In this document: positions 9,609 through 19,359 of the stretch, piece by piece
Layout of the letters: each line of letters begins with the position of its first letter
Numbering within the stretch: the first letter of the stretch is position 1
Made by a program: the position numbers and the translations under genes
Assembly (NCBI RefSeq): GCF_001584335.1
Contig: NZ_LSBB01000001.1
Coordinates: 310,001-374,000 of the forward strand
Direction of reading: 5' to 3'
Origin: Bacillus atrophaeus
GTDB taxonomy: Bacteria; Bacillota; Bacilli; Bacillales; Bacillaceae
DNA: 64,000 nucleotides
The notes under the pieces: model-generated
Seen by the model: only the letters and a program-made list of their open reading frames with translations
The model's database searches: none
What the model was told of the DNA's origin: nothing

Positions 9609-11036
9609 TTGTCGGCTTACTTAGCTAATTACTGGGTGCTGTATCGGCAGTTTGTCATGTTTTTTGACAAACTTCGCTATAAGGATATTCCGCTTGCATT
9701 GCTCAGTAATTTTTACCAATATATCAGCCCTGAACTGAGAGAGAGCATGGAAACTGATGCGGAGCTTTTTGGACCGGCTGAGCAGCACATCGCTGAAGAG
9801 CAGATTCAGGCCTTTTTTGACATCAAAAAACAAAGCATAAAAAAAGCGGCTGATGAAGCACCTGCTCTGGGAAAGGTCATTTTGCATTTCGATCATTTGC
9901 GGTTTATCGACGAAAATTATTATCAATTTGACCCTGCGACAACGGCTGTTTTGGCGAGATGGAGCCTGCCGCATCATTGCGATTTGCCTGTGATTTCTAA
10001 ACTTGATCTTGCGGCATCGGACAAAAAAGGAGACCCTCAGCCGTATATCGAAAAGGCTTCCTCCATACTTTCCGCCTTGGAGGCACACACGGTATTCGGA
10101 GATGAAGCATTTCAAAATCGGCTTTTTAAGGACATTCCTTTATTTATAGAAGCGATTGATGCGGTAGACGCTTTATTTGAGACTGAAAAGATTTCCGCCG
10201 TTGTGGTAGGGACCACTGAAGACATCTACAGCAGAGTGCTCGCATTGACATGTGAAAAGAAAAAGGCTGTAAGCATTTGTCTCCAGCATGGCGCACTCAT
10301 GGGAGATGAGGCGTTTCTGCCTGTTTTCACCTCGTATCAAGCTGTATTTGGCGCTTATGAAGCAGAGTGGTACAAACAGAAAGGCTGCCGCCCGGAGCAA
10401 ATCATCATAACCGGACACCCTCGTTTTGACCAAATTTTTCACAGAAAACCGATCGAATCGGATACCTTTCATCGGAAACTGTCCTTTCACCCATCTAAAC
10501 AAACAATTCTGATCGCTACACAGCCTTTTTCAGATGATTTCTATTCCGGTGTGATAAATGAGCTGATGAACCATCAGCATCTTCAGCTTGTCATCAAGCC
10601 TCACCCGTGGGAAATCGGCAAAAATAAGCTCAGCGTGTATCAAGCGGCGATGAAAAAACATAAAGCCTGTAAAGTGATTAAAAAAGAAATGGGCTTGTAT
10701 GATATTCTCCCGTACGTTGATGCGGCGATCACCCAAACCTCCACAGTCGGCCTTGAAGCCATGCTGTTTCAAAAGCCCGCTTTCATCGGAAGATCAAATG
10801 GGAGCCGCTCTTACCCCTACTACGAATCACTCGGAGAATTCATCTTTGAACAGCCTGAAAATCTGGTTAAAACGTTGGTTGAGGTTCTGGAAAAACCCGA
10901 GATGCATAAGAAAGCCGATCAGGCACGTCTTCAATTTGTGGCTGCCAATTATCCGGTTGAACAGTCAGCGGACGCCTTATTAACATTTTTGAAAGAAAAA
11001 ACGGGGGTTGATTACAGGCGGGATCATCTTGCGTAA
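9609..11036 (+). CDS. spsB: Spore coat polysaccharide protein SpsB (glycosyl/glycerophosphotransferase-like)
   Basis: A 475-residue cytoplasmic protein. The second half resembles the CDP-glycerol glycerophosphotransferase/capsule-synthesis fold: [20 protein letters not shown], and [20 protein letters not shown] near residues 376-396. It is likely to extend or polymerise the spore polysaccharide. Start TTG 9609 overlaps the ribosome-binding region behind spsA with a 4-bp gap. In 168 spsC (aminotransferase) follows; here spsD follows after 55 bp. Confidence 0.88.
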   Translation: MSAYLANYWVLYRQFVMFFDKLRYKDIPLALLSNFYQYISPELRESMETDAELFGPAEQHIAEEQIQAFFDIKKQSIKKAADEAPALGKVILHFDHLRFIDENYYQFDPATTAVLARWSLPHHCDLPVISKLDLAASDKKGDPQPYIEKASSILSALEAHTVFGDEAFQNRLFKDIPLFIEAIDAVDALFETEKISAVVVGTTEDIYSRVLALTCEKKKAVSICLQHGALMGDEAFLPVFTSYQAVFGAYEAEWYKQKGCRPEQIIITGHPRFDQIFHRKPIESDTFHRKLSFHPSKQTILIATQPFSDDFYSGVINELMNHQHLQLVIKPHPWEIGKNKLSVYQAAMKKHKACKVIKKEMGLYDILPYVDAAITQTSTVGLEAMLFQKPAFIGRSNGSRSYPYYESLGEFIFEQPENLVKTLVEVLEKPEMHKKADQARLQFVAANYPVEQSADALLTFLKEKTGVDYRRDHLA

Positions 11037-11091
11037 AAAGAGGGGAGTTAAAAAATAGGTGTAAAAGTGAAAATAGGAAGGGATTGATTAA

Positions 11092-11958
11092 TTGTACACC
11101 ATAAAAGAAAATTTGCCGCAAGACATGATTGCAGCGTTTCTTCAAAGCAAACAGCTTGCCTCTGACGAACAATATGAGTCCTCGCTCTGCCTTTTGGAGA
11201 ACAACCAGATTCAAGGTGTCATTTTATATGAAGACTCTCTTTGGGAAAGCCAAATGCTTAATAAACAAGTGATGAACGTTAAACAGCTGGCCGCAAACAG
11301 CAGAGGACAGCTGAAACTGCTGTTTCAAGCCTTTTATACGGCCCGGCAGGCGGAGGGGACTGATTTTATTTTCGTTCGGATTCCGGCGGAGGATATAGGA
11401 GCGATGCAAGTCATGCAGCAACTTCCCTCCTCTTATTTTGTCGGCAGTCTGATTAAGCTGACGAAACCAGCTTGTCTATATGGGGAAGACGCTCCGTTTG
11501 AACTTTCAGCGCCCGAGCCTGAAGACACGGATGAGATTTGCCGGTTATCCCGGGACGCATTTATAAAAAGCAGATATTTTCAAGATCCTTATCTCAGCCA
11601 TGAAGAAGCGAACCGGATCTTTCAAGAATGGACACGGAATAATGTAAATGGCAGAGCGGATATAAACATTGTGGCGAAGCAAAAAGGCGAGATCATCGGC
11701 TATCTTCAAGGCCTTTCAAGGGGCGAAGAGTTTGTTCTTGATCTGATGGCTGTAAAACCCGGATTTGAAGGCAAAGGAATCGGTTATCATTTATTGGCGG
11801 ACATCATAGAACAATCGGAACGCCTTCAGCATAAAACAATAACAGCAGGGACGCAGCTTCACAACGTAAGGGCAATCCGACTTTATGAAAGAATGGGCTT
11901 TACCGCGGCGCAATCGTTCTACTATTACCATTTGTGGCCGGGCAGGAAGGCGAAATAA
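11092..11958 (+). CDS. spsD: GNAT N-acetyltransferase SpsD
   Basis: A 288-residue protein whose C-terminal ~150 residues are a GNAT domain. Motif A is visible as VLDLMAVKPGFEGKGIGYHLL, followed by NVRAIRLYERMGF. The length matches SpsD of 168 (about 289 aa). It would acetylate an amino sugar for the spore polysaccharide. SpsC, the aminotransferase expected to make that amino sugar, is missing from this operon, so its substrate here is uncertain. Start TTG 11092 follows GGAAGGG. The stop overlaps the ATG of a 16-codon ORF. Confidence 0.82.
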   Translation: MYTIKENLPQDMIAAFLQSKQLASDEQYESSLCLLENNQIQGVILYEDSLWESQMLNKQVMNVKQLAANSRGQLKLLFQAFYTARQAEGTDFIFVRIPAEDIGAMQVMQQLPSSYFVGSLIKLTKPACLYGEDAPFELSAPEPEDTDEICRLSRDAFIKSRYFQDPYLSHEEANRIFQEWTRNNVNGRADINIVAKQKGEIIGYLQGLSRGEEFVLDLMAVKPGFEGKGIGYHLLADIIEQSERLQHKTITAGTQLHNVRAIRLYERMGFTAAQSFYYYHLWPGRKAK

Positions 11959-12008
11959 TGGCAGGTTTCATATTGAACATAAGCCGGGGTGTGCTATCTG
12001 GCCATTAA
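11958..12008 (+). other. 16-codon ORF coupled to spsD; possible scar of deleted sps genes
   Basis: ATG 11958 overlaps the TAA stop of spsD in a TAATG arrangement typical of a translationally coupled next gene. The frame MAGFILNISRG then ends after 16 codons. In 168 spsE, whose protein starts MAAF, follows spsD. This short frame could be the residual 5' end of spsE left by deletion of spsE-F-G. It is also compatible with chance. Confidence 0.35.
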
Positions 12009-12043
12009 TACAGGTACAAAAACGCACGTAAGGATGTGTTAAC

Positions 12044-12781
12044 GTGAAAGGTGTTATTTTAGCTGGAGGAACCGGCTCGCGCCTTATGCCGCTCACCAAA
12101 GCGGTCAATAAACATTTGCTTCCCGTAGGTCCGTATCCTATGATCTATTGGTCGATTATGAAGCTTGAAGAAGCCGGAATTAAAGACATTTTACTCATCA
12201 CTCAAAAAGAATATTTACCGCAGTTTCATAAACTCATTGGAACCGGAGAGGAGCTGGGTGTTACCGTTACGTATCAGGTTCAGCCCGCCGCTTCGGGGAT
12301 TTCAGACGGTTTATCCTATGCAAAACGCTTTACCGGAAAAGAGCCTTTCATCTTATTATTAGGTGATAATGTATTTGAAGATTCATTGCGGCCTTTTACA
12401 GAGCGTTTTGAGAAACAGGGAAAAGGAGCGAAGGTGCTGTTAAAAGAAGTCAATGACCCTGAACGCTTCGGGATTGCGGAAATTGATGAACAGCATAACA
12501 AGATTCGTTCCATTATTGAAAAGCCCGAAAAACCGCCGACCAATCTTTGCGTAACCGGTATTTATATGTATGATGCGGAAGTGTTTTCCTATATTGAACA
12601 AATCTCTCCCTCAAAGCGCGGCGAGCTTGAAATTACTGATGTGAATAATTTATACATTGAACACAGCCAGCTCACGTATGATGTGTTAACGGGCTGGTGG
12701 GTGGATGCCGGCACTCATGAATCGCTTCATCTTGCTTCCACATTGGCATATCAGGCATTGCAGAAAGGACAGGAAAAATAA
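12044..12781 (+). CDS. spsI: Glucose-1-phosphate thymidylyltransferase SpsI
   Basis: A 245-residue nucleotidyltransferase of the RmlA family, the first step of dTDP-L-rhamnose synthesis. The N-terminal [25 protein letters not shown] is the nucleotide-binding signature. LLLGDNVFE holds the metal-binding Asp, and [21 protein letters not shown] is typical of the family. It is shorter than housekeeping RmlA (about 290 aa), as in 168 SpsI. Start GTG 12044 follows AAGGATG. It is separated by two bases from spsJ. Confidence 0.93.
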   Translation: MKGVILAGGTGSRLMPLTKAVNKHLLPVGPYPMIYWSIMKLEEAGIKDILLITQKEYLPQFHKLIGTGEELGVTVTYQVQPAASGISDGLSYAKRFTGKEPFILLLGDNVFEDSLRPFTERFEKQGKGAKVLLKEVNDPERFGIAEIDEQHNKIRSIIEKPEKPPTNLCVTGIYMYDAEVFSYIEQISPSKRGELEITDVNNLYIEHSQLTYDVLTGWWVDAGTHESLHLASTLAYQALQKGQEK

Positions 12782-12783
12782 TC

Positions 12784-13734
12784 ATGGCACAATCATTTTT
12801 GATTACAGGCGGAGCCGGCTTTATCGGGCTCACATTTACAAAACTGATGCTGAAGGAAACAGACGCCCGCATTACGGTCTTTGATAAACTCACTTATGCG
12901 AGCCATCCGAAAGAAATGGAAAAGCTGAAGGGAAACAGCCGATTTCGGTTTATCAAAGGAGATATCAGCAGTCAGGCGGATATTGACCGGGCATTTGATG
13001 AGAGCTATGACGCTGTGATTCATTTCGCGGCTGAATCCCATGTAGACAGAAGCATTTCGCAGGCGGAGCCTTTCATCACAACCAATGTCATGGGGACGTA
13101 TCGGCTGGCGGAGGCTGTGTTGCACGGAAAGGCAAAAAAACTGATCCACATTTCAACAGATGAAGTATACGGAGATTTAGAAGCGGATGACCCGGCATTT
13201 ACGGAAACGACACCGCTTTCACCTAATAATCCTTATTCCGCCAGCAAGGCCAGCTCAGATATCCTCGTTCAGTCCTATGTCAAAACCCATCAGCTTCCGG
13301 CCATTATCACAAGATGCAGCAACAATTACGGTCCTTATCAGCACCGGGAAAAAATGATTCCGACCATCATCCGACACGCTGCAAAAGGCCAGCCGGTTCC
13401 GCTGTACGGTGACGGATTACAGATCAGAGACTGGCTGTTCGCCGAGGATCATTGCCGTGCGATTAAGCTGATTTTGGAAAAAGGAACGAACGGTGAGGTT
13501 TATAATATCGGCGGCGGCAATGAACGGACGAATAAAGAGCTTGCCAGTGCCATTTTGAAGCATCTTGGCTGCGATCAGGAGCTGTTTGCTCATGTGGAAG
13601 ACAGGAAAGGGCACGACCGGCGCTACGCGATCAATGCCTCTAAGCTGAAAAACGAGCTGGGCTGGCGTCAGGAAGTTACGTTCGAAGAGGGGATTAAGCG
13701 GACCGTTCGCTGGTATACAGATAACGGCCAATGA
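12784..13734 (+). CDS. spsJ: dTDP-glucose 4,6-dehydratase SpsJ
   Basis: A 316-residue extended SDR enzyme (RmlB), the second step of dTDP-rhamnose synthesis. The NAD-binding motif ITGGAGFIG is at residues 7-15. The STDEVYGDL segment holds the catalytic Thr-Asp-Glu, and [11 protein letters not shown] carries the YxxxK pair. [17 protein letters not shown] contacts the sugar nucleotide. It lies in an operon, two bases after spsI. Confidence 0.94.
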   Translation: MAQSFLITGGAGFIGLTFTKLMLKETDARITVFDKLTYASHPKEMEKLKGNSRFRFIKGDISSQADIDRAFDESYDAVIHFAAESHVDRSISQAEPFITTNVMGTYRLAEAVLHGKAKKLIHISTDEVYGDLEADDPAFTETTPLSPNNPYSASKASSDILVQSYVKTHQLPAIITRCSNNYGPYQHREKMIPTIIRHAAKGQPVPLYGDGLQIRDWLFAEDHCRAIKLILEKGTNGEVYNIGGGNERTNKELASAILKHLGCDQELFAHVEDRKGHDRRYAINASKLKNELGWRQEVTFEEGIKRTVRWYTDNGQ

Positions 13735-13753
13735 TGAGAAGAAGGTGATCCGA

Positions 13754-14602
13754 TTGACAAAGGTTTTAGTGACCGGCGCCGGCGGGCAGCTCGGAAGAGA
13801 ACTGTGCCGCCAGTTGAAGCAAGCCGGATATGAGGTCATCGCGTTAACGAAGTCGATGATGAATATTGCTGATCATCGGTCAGTGCGGCATTCCTTTCGC
13901 CATTATCGGCCGGACATTGTCGTCAACACAGCGGCGTTTACGTCTGTTGACAAATGTGAAACAGAGCTGGAGAAAGCATATTTAATCAATGGGATCGGAG
14001 CCTACTATACAGCGCTGGAGGCAGAAGGCATCGGTGCGGCGTATTTTCATATCAGCACGGATTATGTGTTTAACGGAAAAGGCACAAGTCCTTACAAAGA
14101 AGACGATACCCCCGAACCAAGCACAATATACGGTAAAAGCAAAAAACTCGGGGAGGAGCTGATTCGATTAGCCGGCAAGGGCAGCACCATTATCAGGACC
14201 TCCTGGGTATACGGAGGCGGCGGCCATAATTTCGTCAATACCATGCTACAGCTTGCTGAAACAAAAGATGAGCTGCGCGTCGTCAATGATCAAATCGGTT
14301 CGCCGACTTATACAAAGGATTTAGCAGAAGCGGTCATTACGCTGTTTGGCCATCCCCCGGGCATGTACCATGTCAGTAACTCAGGTATGTGCAGCTGGTA
14401 TGAATTCGCCGCGGCCATTATGGAAGAAAGCGGACTGGACACAACGATTCTGCCAGTGAGCACAAAGGAATACGGAAATCTCACACCGCGCCCCGCTTAC
14501 TCTGTTTTAAGCCACCAGGCGATAAATGAACGCGGAATACGGCCGCGGCATTGGCGTGATGCACTGCGTGATTATTTACAGGAGAGGAGTGAAGTGGAGT
14601 GA
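13754..14602 (+). CDS. spsK: dTDP-4-dehydrorhamnose reductase SpsK
   Basis: A 282-residue SDR enzyme (RmlD), the last step of dTDP-L-rhamnose synthesis. VLVTGAGGQLGREL binds NADPH, STDYVFNGKGTSPYKE and the YGKSKKLGEE YxxxK motif form the active site, and RTSWVYGGGGHNFV is a family signature. TTG 13754 is chosen because AAGGTGAT lies just upstream; an in-frame GTG at 13745 lies inside that ribosome binding site. It overlaps spsL by 4 bp (GTGA). Confidence 0.93.
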   Translation: MTKVLVTGAGGQLGRELCRQLKQAGYEVIALTKSMMNIADHRSVRHSFRHYRPDIVVNTAAFTSVDKCETELEKAYLINGIGAYYTALEAEGIGAAYFHISTDYVFNGKGTSPYKEDDTPEPSTIYGKSKKLGEELIRLAGKGSTIIRTSWVYGGGGHNFVNTMLQLAETKDELRVVNDQIGSPTYTKDLAEAVITLFGHPPGMYHVSNSGMCSWYEFAAAIMEESGLDTTILPVSTKEYGNLTPRPAYSVLSHQAINERGIRPRHWRDALRDYLQERSEVE

Positions 14603-15054
14603 TTAAAGGAGTCAAAGTCAAAAAGCTGACGAAGCATAGTGATGACAGAGGTTTTTTCGCCGAGCTTGTTCGGGATGACGAGAATCTTCTTGAACATTTT
14701 GGGCAGGCCTCATGGTCAAAAAGCTATCCAGGCGTAATTAAAGCGTTTCATTATCATGAAAAGCAGGATGATCTCTGGTTTTTCCCGACAGGCCACGCCC
14801 AGGTTGTCCTTTATGACCTGCGTGACGATTCTGAAACGAAAGGAGAAACGGATGTCTACTTTATGGGAGAAGACAATCCGATGCTTCTGTTGATTCCAAA
14901 AGGAGTCGCCCACGGTTATAGGGTGCTTGGAGAAACACCGCTGACGATTATCTATTTCACTACAACCTCGTATAACCCTGATCAGCCCGATGAAAAAAGA
15001 ATCCCTTGGAATGACGAGACAATCGGTTTTAACTGGAACACAACTTTTCGATAA
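14599..15054 (+). CDS. spsL: dTDP-4-dehydrorhamnose 3,5-epimerase SpsL
   Basis: A 151-residue RmlC-type cupin, the third step of dTDP-L-rhamnose synthesis. SDDRGFFAEL, SWSKSYPGVIKAFHYHEKQDDLWFF (with the catalytic His) and IPKGVAHGYRVL are conserved RmlC elements. It is shorter than canonical RmlC (about 180 aa), which is normal for SpsL. Start GTG 14599 overlaps the spsK stop. It is the last gene of the sps operon and is followed by a strong terminator. Confidence 0.92.
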   Translation: MIKGVKVKKLTKHSDDRGFFAELVRDDENLLEHFGQASWSKSYPGVIKAFHYHEKQDDLWFFPTGHAQVVLYDLRDDSETKGETDVYFMGEDNPMLLLIPKGVAHGYRVLGETPLTIIYFTTTSYNPDQPDEKRIPWNDETIGFNWNTTFR

Positions 15055-15076
15055 CTTACAGCAAAATAGCCGGACG

Positions 15077-15113
15077 CAAATCGAAGATCAAGAGGTATCT
15101 TCGATTTTTTTTA
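15077..15113 (+). terminator. Terminator of the sps operon
   Basis: AAATCGAAGAT and ATCTTCGATTT form an 11-bp perfect stem with an 8-nt loop, followed by a T tract. Confidence 0.92.
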
Positions 15114-15393
15114 TCCCTTTAACTTAAAAGGAAAATAGTATTGATCAAAGTCTGTATATTTTACTATCCGGAGGGTAAAAATCATTCGTTTGGTCCTTGT
15201 CCGGCTAAGCTGAATGTCTCAAACAATATCAAGTTGCCATATCCCTAAAAAAGCATTTACTTCCATGGAAAATGGTGTTAGATTTATCTCAAGAAAAAGA
15301 AAAGTAATTCGCGAATTTACGAGATTCACGCTCTTTTTCTCTTCAGAGGACGCTCTGACCAACTTCAATAGTGATCATGAGGAGGAAAATGTC

Positions 15394-15855
15394 ATGCTAA
15401 AAAGAACATCATTATTTTCAGTATTCATCAGTTCAGCTGTCCTGCTATCCATCTTGCTTCCTTCTGTCCATGCGAATGCGAAATCAGCATCAATCGAAGC
15501 AAAAACCATTAACAGTACGAAAGAATACGCGACTTCAGATATTGAAGTGACATACAGACCAAAAGCCGTTCTTTCTCTCGGAACGATAGAATTTAATTTC
15601 CCGGACGGTTTTCATGCCAATACGAGAGACTCGATCAATGGAAAAACGCTGAAAGAAACACAGATTTTAAATGACGGGAAAAAAGTCAGACTCCCGTTTA
15701 CACTTGATTTGCTAGGCGCAGCGGAATTTGAACTAGTCATGGTTCGCAAAAACCTTCCGCGCGCAGGAACTTACACGATTAAAGGTGATATGGTAAACGG
15801 TTTGGGAATCGGCAGCTTTTACGCTGAAACTCAATTGGTAATTGATCCGCGCTAA
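15394..15855 (+). CDS. Secreted protein of unknown function
   Basis: A 153-residue protein beginning with a good Sec signal peptide: Lys-Arg at residues 3-4, a hydrophobic core, and an Ala-x-Ala site near HANAKS. The mature ~125 residues look all-beta, with alternating hydrophobic residues, two KTIN/TYTIKG-type strands and no cysteine. I do not recognise the family. ATG 15394 has GAGGAGG upstream. The frame is open back to 15214, but that extension would bury the signal peptide. It is flanked by two terminators, so it is a single-gene unit. It has no counterpart that I recall between spsL and ywfA in 168. Confidence 0.7.
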   Translation: MLKRTSLFSVFISSAVLLSILLPSVHANAKSASIEAKTINSTKEYATSDIEVTYRPKAVLSLGTIEFNFPDGFHANTRDSINGKTLKETQILNDGKKVRLPFTLDLLGAAEFELVMVRKNLPRAGTYTIKGDMVNGLGIGSFYAETQLVIDPR

Positions 15856-15861
15856 ATAATA

Positions 15862-15893
15862 AGAGCCCTCCAATAAAAATTGGAGGGTTTTAT
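15862..15893. terminator. Bidirectional terminator
   Basis: CCCTCCAAT and ATTGGAGGG surround a 5-nt A-rich loop and are followed by TTTT. It lies between the secreted protein gene and the convergent exporter gene. Confidence 0.85.
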
Positions 15894-17098
15894 CATGTCT
15901 GCGTGTTTCTTTTTACAAGGAAAACGTAAGAAAGAACTGCCAGAAGATCGAAGCCGAAGATGCTCAGAGCCATCGGCCATGCATTTTCTTCTCCAGCGAT
16001 GCCGACTAACGGAGCGGCAAGCGCGCCGCCGATAAATGGTAAGAGGCCGAGAAGCGCGGCTGCGCTGCCGGCGCCTTTCTCCTGTTTTTGCATCGCTAAT
16101 GCGAAACCTGTTGTTGTCACGATCCCGACGCAGGACACGATCACAAACAGAGCAATGCAGACTGCGATGATGCCCAAATTCAGAGCAAGCGCAGCAAGAA
16201 GTGCGATACTTCCGATGATGGATAATATCAGGCCGAATGTGAACAGTGCCCGCTCATCACGTTTTGCGGCAAGCCTCCCGGTGATCTGGGTGGCGGCGAT
16301 AATTCCCGCGCCGTTTACCGCAAATAAAAAGCTGAACATTTGCGCCGAAACACCGAAGATATTTTGCAGTACAAACGGCGAACCGGAAATATAAGCGAAC
16401 ATGCCGGTCAGAATGAAAGCCTGGCTGAAAGCAAATCCCATAAAAGAACGGTCGCCAAGCAAGAGCCGAAAGGTTTGCAAGGTTTCTTTCAGGCCTCCCG
16501 TTGTCCGTTTTTCGATAGGCAGTGATTCAGGCAAAGCGGCCGTCACGGCAATAAAAATGAAAAAACCGATAATCGCTAAAATGATAAAGACTGTCGGCCA
16601 TTCAGAAAATTGAAGGACAAATCCCCCGGTGATCGGCGCCAATATCGGAGCCGCCCCGTTCACCAGCATCAGCATGGAGAAGAAAGCCGTTAATTCTTTC
16701 CCCGAATACATATCACGAGCGGACGCACGGGCGATGACAATGCCGGCCGCTCCGGTGAAGCCTTGGATAAATCTCATGATAATCAAAAAAGTGACGGAAG
16801 GGCTGTAAGCGCACAAAATGGAAGAGAGCGCATAAAACACCATCGAAACGATCAGCGGTTTCCTGCGGCCTTTCATATCACTTAGCGGTCCGACGACAAT
16901 TTGTCCTAAAGCCAGCCCCAGCAGGCAGAAGGTTAGGCTTAGCTGTGCGAGAGAAGCCGTTGTATGAAGATCATTTGCGACCTGCGGAAGAGCGGGGAGA
17001 TACATATCGAGCGAAAGGGGCCCGAAAGACGCCAGCGTTCCGAGGAGCAAAACCATGCCGAGCTTAATTGGTTTTGCTTGTGTATAAACTTTGTCCAT
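15893..17098 (-). CDS. Bcr/CflA-family MFS drug exporter
   Basis: A 401-residue, 12-helix MFS transporter. SFGPLSLDMYLPALPQVANDL and GPLSDMKGRRKPL are diagnostic of the Bcr/CflA subfamily (DHA1 drug:H+ antiporters for bicyclomycin, sulfonamides or chloramphenicol-type drugs). The second half carries the ITGRLAAKRDER loop. ATG 17098 is preferred to the upstream GTG 17110 because GAGGTGG is correctly spaced only from it. It is divergent from a second MFS gene, with 236 bp between, which holds two dyads that could be operators. Substrate unknown. Confidence 0.85.
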   Translation of the reverse strand: MDKVYTQAKPIKLGMVLLLGTLASFGPLSLDMYLPALPQVANDLHTTASLAQLSLTFCLLGLALGQIVVGPLSDMKGRRKPLIVSMVFYALSSILCAYSPSVTFLIIMRFIQGFTGAAGIVIARASARDMYSGKELTAFFSMLMLVNGAAPILAPITGGFVLQFSEWPTVFIILAIIGFFIFIAVTAALPESLPIEKRTTGGLKETLQTFRLLLGDRSFMGFAFSQAFILTGMFAYISGSPFVLQNIFGVSAQMFSFLFAVNGAGIIAATQITGRLAAKRDERALFTFGLILSIIGSIALLAALALNLGIIAVCIALFVIVSCVGIVTTTGFALAMQKQEKGAGSAAALLGLLPFIGGALAAPLVGIAGEENAWPMALSIFGFDLLAVLSYVFLVKRNTQT

Positions 17099-17147
17099 GA
17101 AACGATCCACCTCATATTACATTTGATTTCTATCACTATACCATAAT

Positions 17148-17168
17148 GCTCATTTATGTTTAATGAGC
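17148..17168. promoter_or_regulatory. Perfect dyad, candidate operator between divergent exporters
   Basis: GCTCATT and AATGAGC arms (7 bp, 7-nt spacer) lie just upstream of a TATAGT -10-like box (17134-17139, minus strand) of the Bcr/CflA gene, overlapping its -35 region. A TetR- or MarR-like repressor would fit, but no regulator gene is adjacent. Confidence 0.45.
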
Positions 17169-17189
17169 GGAGAAGAAGTGTGTTTGAGT

Positions 17190-17214
17190 AAATATTTTCG
17201 AATGAAAAATATTT
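17190..17214. promoter_or_regulatory. AT-rich inverted repeat between divergent exporters
   Basis: AAATATTTTC and GAAAAATATTT face each other across four bases, in the middle of the 236-bp divergent intergenic region. It could be a binding site for a nucleoid-type protein or an operator; it is AT-rich enough that chance is possible. Confidence 0.3.
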
Positions 17215-17334
17215 TTAGAATAAAGTATGCACTTGAAAATTATAAATGAATTTACTTTATCAAACGGAATGTAAAAAGATATTCCATAATGCTAAACTAT
17301 ATGGAAATCAGTATTTGAAGAGGTGTCCATACAT

Positions 17335-18564
17335 ATGAAAACCAATAATATGATTGAAACGAAACGCCATTTTCCGATTTTATTAGCACTCGCTCTGACA
17401 TTGGGCGTGTTTGCGGCCGGATCTGAAGAACTAGTGATTTCTCCGCTGCTGCCAGATTTGGCACAAACCTTTCATTCAAGTATTGATGTACTGGCACTTT
17501 CTATCAGTATGTACGGGATCATGATTTTGGTTGGCGCGCCGCTGTTAGTTCCTATCGGCGACAAATATTCGAGAGAGCTATGCTTGATGATTGGCCTCTC
17601 TTTATTTATCATCGGAACGGTCATATGCGCCGCGGCGCAGGATCTATACACATTCTTTTTAGGACGCGCGCTTTCCGGTCTGGCGGCAGGCGCGTTTGTG
17701 CCGACCGCTTATGCGGTTGTAGGAGACCGCGTTCCTTATCAATATCGCGGAAAGGTGATGGGGCTGATTGTTTCAAGCTGGTCGCTCGCGCTGATTTTTG
17801 GCGTGCCATTAGGAGCTTTTATCGGCGGCTCTCTAAATTGGAGATGGACATTTTGGATTTTCGCTTTTTTGGGTCTGCTTGTATTGGCTTTGGTTTTATA
17901 TGAGGCGCGCGGCTCTGCCAGCGGAAAAGCCGGGCAAGAAAACGGAGAGCAGCCGGCCGGTACGTTCCTTCAGGCGCTTCGTGTGCCGCGGGTGCCGGTC
18001 TACATTACGATTACCTTTTGCAACATGACGGGCTTTTATGGAATGTATTCTTATTTAGGGACATATCTCCAGCAGGTATTTTCGGGAGGGAATACTGTGG
18101 CGGGGCTGTTTATCATGATATATGGCATCGGCTTTTCCATGAGTGTTTTTTCCGGTAAGGCAGCGGACCGTTTCGGAAAAATGCGGTCTCTTGTTATCGC
18201 TATGGCTGTCCTCAGTATACTATTAGCGTGTTTGCCGTATGCACCGAAATCACTGCCGCTTTTATGTATCGGTTTATTGATCTGGGGCGTAATGCAAAGC
18301 CTGACGGTAACACTGCTCAGTACGATTTTGAGCGACTGTTCCCAACATCACCGCGGGAAAATCATGGCATTCTACAGTCTGGCATCAAATTTGGCAGTGA
18401 CCTTAGGCTCGGCGGTTATGGGACCTGTTTACATCCGGTACGGTTATTCCTTCGTCGGTTTAATTTGTGCCGCCATCACCCTATGCGGATTTGTGCTCAG
18501 TGTGTATGGATATAAACGGTACAGCACTCATGATCAGAACATGGAAGAGACGCTGCACCAATAA
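17335..18564 (+). CDS. ywfA: MFS exporter YwfA
   Basis: A 409-residue, 12-helix MFS protein of the DHA1 family (YbcL/AraJ-like). Family features are SPLLPDLAQTF, GIMILVGAPLLVPIGDKYSR with the loop 2-3 motif, and GRALSGLAAGAFVPTAYAVVGD with motif C-like glycines. ATG 17335 is chosen for spacing from GAGGTG; the frame starts with GTG 17323. In 168 ywfA lies between sps and the bacilysin genes. Here hemQ follows directly in the convergent sense, and no bac genes are present. Substrate unknown. Confidence 0.75.
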   Translation: MKTNNMIETKRHFPILLALALTLGVFAAGSEELVISPLLPDLAQTFHSSIDVLALSISMYGIMILVGAPLLVPIGDKYSRELCLMIGLSLFIIGTVICAAAQDLYTFFLGRALSGLAAGAFVPTAYAVVGDRVPYQYRGKVMGLIVSSWSLALIFGVPLGAFIGGSLNWRWTFWIFAFLGLLVLALVLYEARGSASGKAGQENGEQPAGTFLQALRVPRVPVYITITFCNMTGFYGMYSYLGTYLQQVFSGGNTVAGLFIMIYGIGFSMSVFSGKAADRFGKMRSLVIAMAVLSILLACLPYAPKSLPLLCIGLLIWGVMQSLTVTLLSTILSDCSQHHRGKIMAFYSLASNLAVTLGSAVMGPVYIRYGYSFVGLICAAITLCGFVLSVYGYKRYSTHDQNMEETLHQ

Positions 18565-18565
18565 A

Positions 18566-18590
18566 AAACTCCCGCCGTACGACGGGAGAG
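18566..18590 (-). terminator. Terminator of hemQ
   Basis: CTCCCG and CGGGAG arms enclose a short loop. Reading on the minus strand the hairpin runs into TTTTTT, so it terminates hemQ. Confidence 0.8.
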
Positions 18591-18594
18591 CTGA

Positions 18595-19359
18595 TTATAC
18601 ATATAAAAATTTAGGCAGTGATTCTTTTGGCAGGTAGTTGCCGACAAAGAACGAACCGAATTCTCCGTAGCGGGCGCTGACTTCATCAAAGCGCATTTCG
18701 TATACAAGCTTTTTAAATTGAAGAACATCGTCGCTAAACAGCGTAACGCCCCACTCATAATCGTCAAAGCCGACAGAGCCTGTGATGATTTGTTTCACTT
18801 TCCCTGCATAGCTGCGTCCGATTAAACCGTGGCTTCTCATTAAGTTTCTGCGTTCGTCCATTGATAGCATATACCAGTTGTCGTTGCCTGATCTTCTTTT
18901 ATCCATTGGATAGAAGCACACATGCTTTGATTCAGGCAGTTCAGGATAAAGGCGCGCACGCACATGCGGATTCTCGTAAGGATCGCCCTCTCCGCTTGCC
19001 AAATAGTTGCTCAGTTCGACGACTGACACGTAGGAGTATGCCGGAATGGTGAATTCAGCGAGTCTTGATTTATTGAGTTCAAGCTCAATCTCATTTAATT
19101 CTTCCATTGTCGGGCGAAGAACCATCAGCATGAAATCAGCTTTTTGGCCGACGATGCTGTACAGAGTCTGCGAACCTTTTCCTTCTTTTTGGGCAACACC
19201 CCATTTTTCAAGCAATCCCGTAAATTCATATGTAATGGATTCGCGTTCATCACTTGAAAGCAGTTTCCAGGAAGCCCAGTCCATCGTACGGAAATCATGC
19301 AGGGCGTACCAGCCGTCAAGCGTTTTTGCTGCTTCATTTGTCAATTGCTGTTCACTCAT
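18595..19359 (-). CDS. hemQ: Coproheme decarboxylase HemQ
   Basis: A 254-residue member of the chlorite-dismutase fold family that converts coproheme III to heme b, the last step of the coproporphyrin-dependent heme route of Firmicutes. The catalytic Tyr lies in CFYPMDKRR (Tyr150) and the proximal heme-ligand His in [10 protein letters not shown] (His177). The chlorite-dismutase distal Arg is not expected in this branch. Known in 168 as ywfI. ATG 19359 follows GGAGTG. It is divergent from pta. Confidence 0.95.
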   Translation of the reverse strand: MSEQQLTNEAAKTLDGWYALHDFRTMDWASWKLLSSDERESITYEFTGLLEKWGVAQKEGKGSQTLYSIVGQKADFMLMVLRPTMEELNEIELELNKSRLAEFTIPAYSYVSVVELSNYLASGEGDPYENPHVRARLYPELPESKHVCFYPMDKRRSGNDNWYMLSMDERRNLMRSHGLIGRSYAGKVKQIITGSVGFDDYEWGVTLFSDDVLQFKKLVYEMRFDEVSARYGEFGSFFVGNYLPKESLPKFLYV

